DNA of 64,000 nucleotides from Fodinibacter sp038258215 (GTDB taxonomy: Bacteria; Actinomycetota; Actinomycetes; Actinomycetales; Dermatophilaceae): assembly GCA_038258215.1 (NCBI GenBank), contig JBBSQC010000018.1, positions 1 through 64,000 on the forward strand, given 5' to 3'. Below the pieces are notes generated by a model. The model searched no databases and had not been told where the DNA came from. It saw only the letters and a list, made by a program, of their open reading frames with translations. The translations under genes were made by a program, and so were the position numbers. Of this stretch, positions 60,541 to 64,000 are shown piece by piece. The first letter of the stretch is position 1, and the number at the start of each line of letters is the position of its first letter.

Positions 60541-60862
60541 CATCAGGCCCAGCCATCCTGCTCGGGGGCCTCGCCCTGATCTACCTTGCGCTGCGAATCA
60601 CCGCGCGCGGTCTCGCCGGGGTTCTGGCGGTGGCGGGCGGCCTCGCCATCGCCTCCTCCCTGCTGCTGCGCCACAGGTCCCGCAGCCTGGCCGTCCTGGT
60701 GCTCTTGCCGGGGCACTCCCGTTCGGGATCGTCGCCTGGTGGAGCCTGGTGCCACCCTTGACCGCGGTCCTGACCCTGTTCATAGGCCTACCCCTCGTTC
60801 TCACCCACACGCCGCGTCCACTTGTCGCCACCAACAAGACAAGCGAGATGGCCGCCTCGTAA
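60541..60862 (+). pseudogene. small membrane protein gene, frameshifted
   Basis: Plus strand, first frame: AILLGGLALIYLALRITARG, GLAIASSLLLRHRSRSLAVL, then out of frame near 60705. Second frame: ALPFGIVAWWSLVPPLTAVL and TLFIGLPLVLTHTPRPLVAT, ending at a stop at 60862. Together they make one small three- to four-helix membrane protein; no start codon is obvious at the left end. Not recognised as a named family. Confidence 0.55.
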
Positions 60863-61140
60863 GAGATCAATAGGACAGTCCCGATCACGTCCACAACCGG
60901 CGATGCATCATTTGCTATGCCCCACCCCGGTGGGCGTCCTTCCGTTCGGACCGGTCGCGGCCGTCTGGCGCCCGTCCTATTGGTGCTGCAGGTTCCACAA
61001 CCGGTACGGCGAACGGCTAGGGATCACTGTAGGCGCGCCGGTACGTAGCCAGGAGCACTCGAAACTCAGTTGACAAGCAGTGACGAACTTGTCGACGACG
61101 CTTGAAAACGAGGCCATAGCGACGGCTTGGTTTCCCGCAG

Positions 61141-61254
61141 TCATCGCAACAGTGGGTGATTTTCGGAGGCTAGCAGGGCTGCGAAGAGGTCGGCTGGAGC
61201 GCGGTCTCCGAGGGTGATTCGAGGGCGGTGGCTCGAGCCGAGAACGAGCGGGTG
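61141..61254 (-). mobile_element. 3' end of an IS30-family transposase, remnant
   Basis: The minus strand reads HRPRITLGDRAPADLFAALL followed by ASENHPLLR and a stop at 61141. This is the C-terminal pattern of IS30 transposases (typically RPRKTLGxRTPAExFAxLL). The catalytic DDE part is absent and the frame upstream is lost by about 61255. The sequences 60863-61140 and 61255-61499 have lower G+C and hold nothing else that I can name. Confidence 0.5.
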
Positions 61255-61499
61255 ATCATCAGGACGAGCTCGTCAATTCAGGTCTCAGGCGCATAGTGAC
61301 CGGTTGAGCGCGCCGTTGCCCCTGATCACGAGATTGCCGCCGTGCTCTTCGCACAGAGCGGCTACCCAAAGGGACGTCCCGCTCACGAGCGTGCAGCTGG
61401 GCTAAGGCAGACCAGTGTCGGGAATAGGACGACGTACTTCTTCACGTTGTTGAGGTCGTCCTGTTTGACCTCTCGTTCATATCCTTCGACGGCTAGATC

Positions 61500-61513
61500 G
61501 GGACCTTGGTCCC
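61500..61513. promoter_or_regulatory. DosR-like palindrome upstream of aspA
   Basis: GGGACCTTGGTCCC, a perfect 14-bp palindrome within TCGGGACCTTGGTCCCTAG. It has the GGGAC/GTCCC half-sites of the mycobacterial DosR box with the right spacing. It lies about 140 bp before aspA; a further half-site GGGACC follows at 61551. Confidence 0.55.
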
Positions 61514-61651
61514 TAGACAACAGGGCGTCCTGGCCCCAAGGTTCGAGGAAGGGACCTGATCAAGTGATGCCCTCACCACCCACTGGCCCAATGACCCGCC
61601 TAGCGGTCTTGAACTGCACGCTCGGTGGGACTATCGAGGAAGGCAACAGCC

Positions 61652-63109
61652 ATGCCAGATGTTCGCGTAGAAGAAGACCTGCTGGGACCCCAGGAAGTTC
61701 CGGGTGATGCGTACTTCGGCGTCCACACGGTCCGCGCCGTAGAGAACTTCACGCTGAGCGGCGTCACCATCAGCGACATACCAGAGATGGTGCGGGCGAT
61801 GGTCCAGGTCAAGAAGGCCTCAGCGCTGGCCAACAAGGAAATGCATGTTATTCGCGGCGCCAAGGCCGATGCCATCGTTGCCGCTTGCGACGAGATCCTC
61901 CTGAATGGTCGCTGCATGAACCAATTCCCGATCGACGTGTTCCAAGGTGGTGCGGGCACCTCGACCAACATGAACACCAACGAGGTCATCGCCAACCTTG
62001 CTCTGGAGTCATTGGGGCTGGCCAAAGGGCGTTACGACGTGATCGACCCGAATGACCACGTCAACCGGTGCCAGTCGACCAACGACGCCTATCCGACTGC
62101 GCTACACCTTGCTGTCCACAGCGCTGTCGAGGGCCTGAAGCACGAGATCGCCGAGTTGTCGGATGCCTTCGACCGCAAGGCGGACGAGTTCGCCGATGTC
62201 TTGAAGATGGGTCGTACCCAACTCCAGGATGCCGTGCCGATGACGCTGGGTCAGGAGTTCAGTGTGTACGGCGGACTGATGCGAGACGAGATCCGGCAGC
62301 TTGACAGGGCCGCAGAACTACTGCTCGAGGTCAACCTCGGTGCCACTGCTATCGGCACCGGTCTGAACACCCCCGACGGCTACTCGGCCTGCGCCGTCTC
62401 GAAATTGGCCGAGGTCACGGGTTTGCCGGTGGTGCTGGCTGAGAACCTCATCGAGGCGACCTCCGACACCGGTGCGTACGTGTCGATGCACGCGGCCATC
62501 AAGCGGGTGGCGGTCAAGCTCAGTAAAATTTGTAACGACCTCCGTCTGCTCTCCTCCGGTCCCCGGACCGGCCTCAACGAGATCAACCTTCCCGAGCTCC
62601 AGGCCGGCTCCTCGATCATGCCGGCGAAGGTGAACCCGGTTATGCCCGAGGTGGTCAACCAGGTTTGCTTCAAGGTCATCGGCAACGACGTGACCGTCTC
62701 GATGGCTGCGGAAGCGGGCCAACTGCAACTGAACGTGATGGAGCCTGTGATCGCCCAGGCGCTCTTCGAGTCGATCAGCCTGTTGCGTAACGCCTGTCGA
62801 GGGCTGCGGAACAAGTGCGTGGACGGGATCACCGCCAACCCCGAGGTCTGCCGGGACAACGTGATGAACTCCATCGGCATCGTCACCTTCCTCAACCCCG
62901 TGATCGGTCACCACAACGGTGACCTCGTCGGGAAGGAGTGCGCCCGCTCCGGACGCAGCGTCCGCGAGGTGGTGTTGGAGATGGACTTGATGAGTGAAGC
63001 TGATCTGGATGAGAACTTCTCCCCTGAGAACCTGATGCGACCCCTCTACCGCGGCAAGGTGTACACCGCCCAGGAGCACTCCACTGTTGTGGAGGGTGAT
63101 CCCAGATGA
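61652..63109 (+). CDS. aspA: aspartate ammonia-lyase
   Basis: 485 aa. Fumarase/aspartase superfamily enzyme that converts L-aspartate to fumarate and ammonia. Motifs: EVPGDAYFGVHTVRAVENF at the start, GGAGTSTNMNTNEVIAN (about 105), NRCQSTNDAYPTALH (about 140), TQLQDAVPMTLGQEF (about 188) and the signature loop GSSIMPAKVNPVMPEVVNQ (about 318). Aspartase rather than fumarase is supported by the pairing with a Dcu carrier. The ATG at 61652 follows AGGAAGG. Codon use is less G+C-rich than in the rest of the window (e.g. AAA ATT TGT AAC in a row), which suggests transfer. The stop overlaps the transporter start by 4 nt. Confidence 0.93.
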   Translation: MPDVRVEEDLLGPQEVPGDAYFGVHTVRAVENFTLSGVTISDIPEMVRAMVQVKKASALANKEMHVIRGAKADAIVAACDEILLNGRCMNQFPIDVFQGGAGTSTNMNTNEVIANLALESLGLAKGRYDVIDPNDHVNRCQSTNDAYPTALHLAVHSAVEGLKHEIAELSDAFDRKADEFADVLKMGRTQLQDAVPMTLGQEFSVYGGLMRDEIRQLDRAAELLLEVNLGATAIGTGLNTPDGYSACAVSKLAEVTGLPVVLAENLIEATSDTGAYVSMHAAIKRVAVKLSKICNDLRLLSSGPRTGLNEINLPELQAGSSIMPAKVNPVMPEVVNQVCFKVIGNDVTVSMAAEAGQLQLNVMEPVIAQALFESISLLRNACRGLRNKCVDGITANPEVCRDNVMNSIGIVTFLNPVIGHHNGDLVGKECARSGRSVREVVLEMDLMSEADLDENFSPENLMRPLYRGKVYTAQEHSTVVEGDPR

Positions 63110-64000
63110 TCGTCGCCGAGTTCGTGGTCGTCCTGGCGGCCATCTTCCTCGGGGCGCGAATCGGCGGCATCGCGATCGGGTTCGCCGGTGGCCTGGGAGT
63201 GGTCGCGCTGGCGATCCTCGGGGTGACCCCTGGCGAGCTGCCTCTCGCAGTGATCTCCATCATCATCGCCGTGATCACCGCCATCGCTGCGATGCAGGTA
63301 GCGGGAGGCATGGACTACCTGGTCAACCTGGCGGACCGGGTCCTCCGCAAGAAACCCAGGTACCTCAGCGTTCTGGCCCCACTCATCACCTACCTGATGA
63401 CCTTCATGGCGGGGACCGGATTCACCGCGTTCGCGACGCTGCCCGTCATCACCGAGGTCGCGAAGGAGAACAACATCCGGCCGTCACGGCCACTGTCTCT
63501 TGCGGTCGTGTCCTCCCAGATCGCCATCACCGCGTCTCCGATCTCGGCAGCGGTCGTGATCTTCTCCGTCATGCTCGATGACAAGGGTGTGGACTATCTT
63601 CAGCTGCTCGCGGTCGCCGTGCCTTCGACCTTCATCGCCTCCATGGCGACAGCTGCCATCATGATGGCGATCGACAGGGTGCGTCATACAACCGACCTCG
63701 ACACCCACCCCGAGTACCAACGCCGCTTGGCCCTCGGCACCGTCAGCGTGAAGGGTCCGGAAGAGCGAAAGATCATCCCCCGTGCTCGCCTCTCGGTTTT
63801 GATATTCGCCACCGGCCTCCTGGCTGTGGTGGGCTATTCAGTCATCATCAGCGAAAAGGTCGGGCTGGTCACCGACCCGGTGATGGAACGTGATTCCGCG
63901 ATCATCGCGTTCATGTTGACCATCGCAATGATCATCGTCCTCGTCTGCAAGGTGGACCCCAGCTCGATCCTGTCCGCGACGACCTTCAAATCCGGAATGA
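63106..64000 (+). CDS. dcuA: anaerobic C4-dicarboxylate transporter, Dcu family (N-terminal part)
   Basis: The first 298 codons are in the window and remain open at the right edge. Hydrophobic helices: VVVLAAIFLGARIGGIAIGF, LAVISIIIAVITAIAAMQVA, the DcuA/B-type loop ADRVLRKKPRYLSVLAPLIT, YLMTFMAGTGFTAFATLPVI and AVVSSQIAITASPISAAVVI. Dcu carriers exchange aspartate or fumarate for succinate in anaerobic growth. With AspA upstream (ATGA overlap) this forms the classical aspartate-fumarate unit. Whether it is DcuA or DcuB cannot be decided from this part. Confidence 0.9.
   Translation, partial: MIVAEFVVVLAAIFLGARIGGIAIGFAGGLGVVALAILGVTPGELPLAVISIIIAVITAIAAMQVAGGMDYLVNLADRVLRKKPRYLSVLAPLITYLMTFMAGTGFTAFATLPVITEVAKENNIRPSRPLSLAVVSSQIAITASPISAAVVIFSVMLDDKGVDYLQLLAVAVPSTFIASMATAAIMMAIDRVRHTTDLDTHPEYQRRLALGTVSVKGPEERKIIPRARLSVLIFATGLLAVVGYSVIISEKVGLVTDPVMERDSAIIAFMLTIAMIIVLVCKVDPSSILSATTFKSGM

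Overview
The window is about 70% G+C, uses GTG starts freely, has many ATGA/GTGA gene overlaps, and carries rbpA, garA, two MerR/ftsR-type regulators and a polyprenol-phosphate mannose synthase. This points to an actinobacterium. The gene content (amino-acid fermentation, phosphoketolase, oxygen-sensing DevRS-like system) would suit an Intrasporangiaceae-like facultative organism of the Tetrasphaera/Phycicoccus kind, but that placement is inference.

Layout. 0-2.8 kb: end of a Cys-tRNA(Pro) deacylase gene, then divergent kamA and kdd (lysine fermentation). 2.8-8.5 kb: xfp-pta-ackA operon that makes acetyl-phosphate, acetyl-CoA and ATP. 8.5-13.5 kb: amidohydrolase, CPBP protease with a NarL-type two-component system, and an unknown protein. 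13.6-16.4 kb: kamD-kamE-kal, the second lysine-fermentation block. 16.4-22.8 kb: lnt, ppm1, fxsA, rbpA, an MFS carrier and an M15 peptidase. 23-29 kb: short SSB, DUF305/DUF3105 pair, a second NarL-type system and an MMPL transporter. 29.2-30.6 kb: an unrecognised protein with a PD-(D/E)XK-like core. 30.8-35.5 kb: a DevR/DevS-like hypoxia module with DoxX, a Usp-like protein and a PPOX protein. 35.5-47.9 kb: housekeeping and hydrolase genes ending in sbcDC. 47.9-56.7 kb: glycine-riboswitch gcvP followed by the conserved actinobacterial block merR-DUF151-ftsR-garA-gcvH-DUF881-sbp-DUF881-pgsA. 56.8-59.1 kb: PLP lyase, CDF metal exporter and CmtR-like repressor. 59.1-61.6 kb: a graveyard (sigJ-like pseudogene, broken membrane gene, IS30 end). 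61.6-64 kb: aspA and a Dcu-type C4-dicarboxylate transporter running off the window.

How it fits together. KamA, Kdd, KamDE and Kal cover most of the lysine to acetoacetate plus crotonyl-CoA route; only the cleavage enzyme Kce is missing here. Xfp-Pta-AckA and AspA-Dcu are further routes that yield ATP or redox balance with little oxygen. GGGACC-type palindromes resembling the mycobacterial DosR box lie upstream of the PPOX gene, the response regulator, the doxX-usp-kinase operon and aspA. This suggests that one hypoxia regulator links the module to anaerobic aspartate/fumarate metabolism.

A second theme is expression: at least 13 genes start exactly 6-7 nt after a TANNNT box with no leader, which implies leaderless mRNAs for a large part of the window. 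No tRNA, rRNA, CRISPR array or intact insertion sequence was seen.
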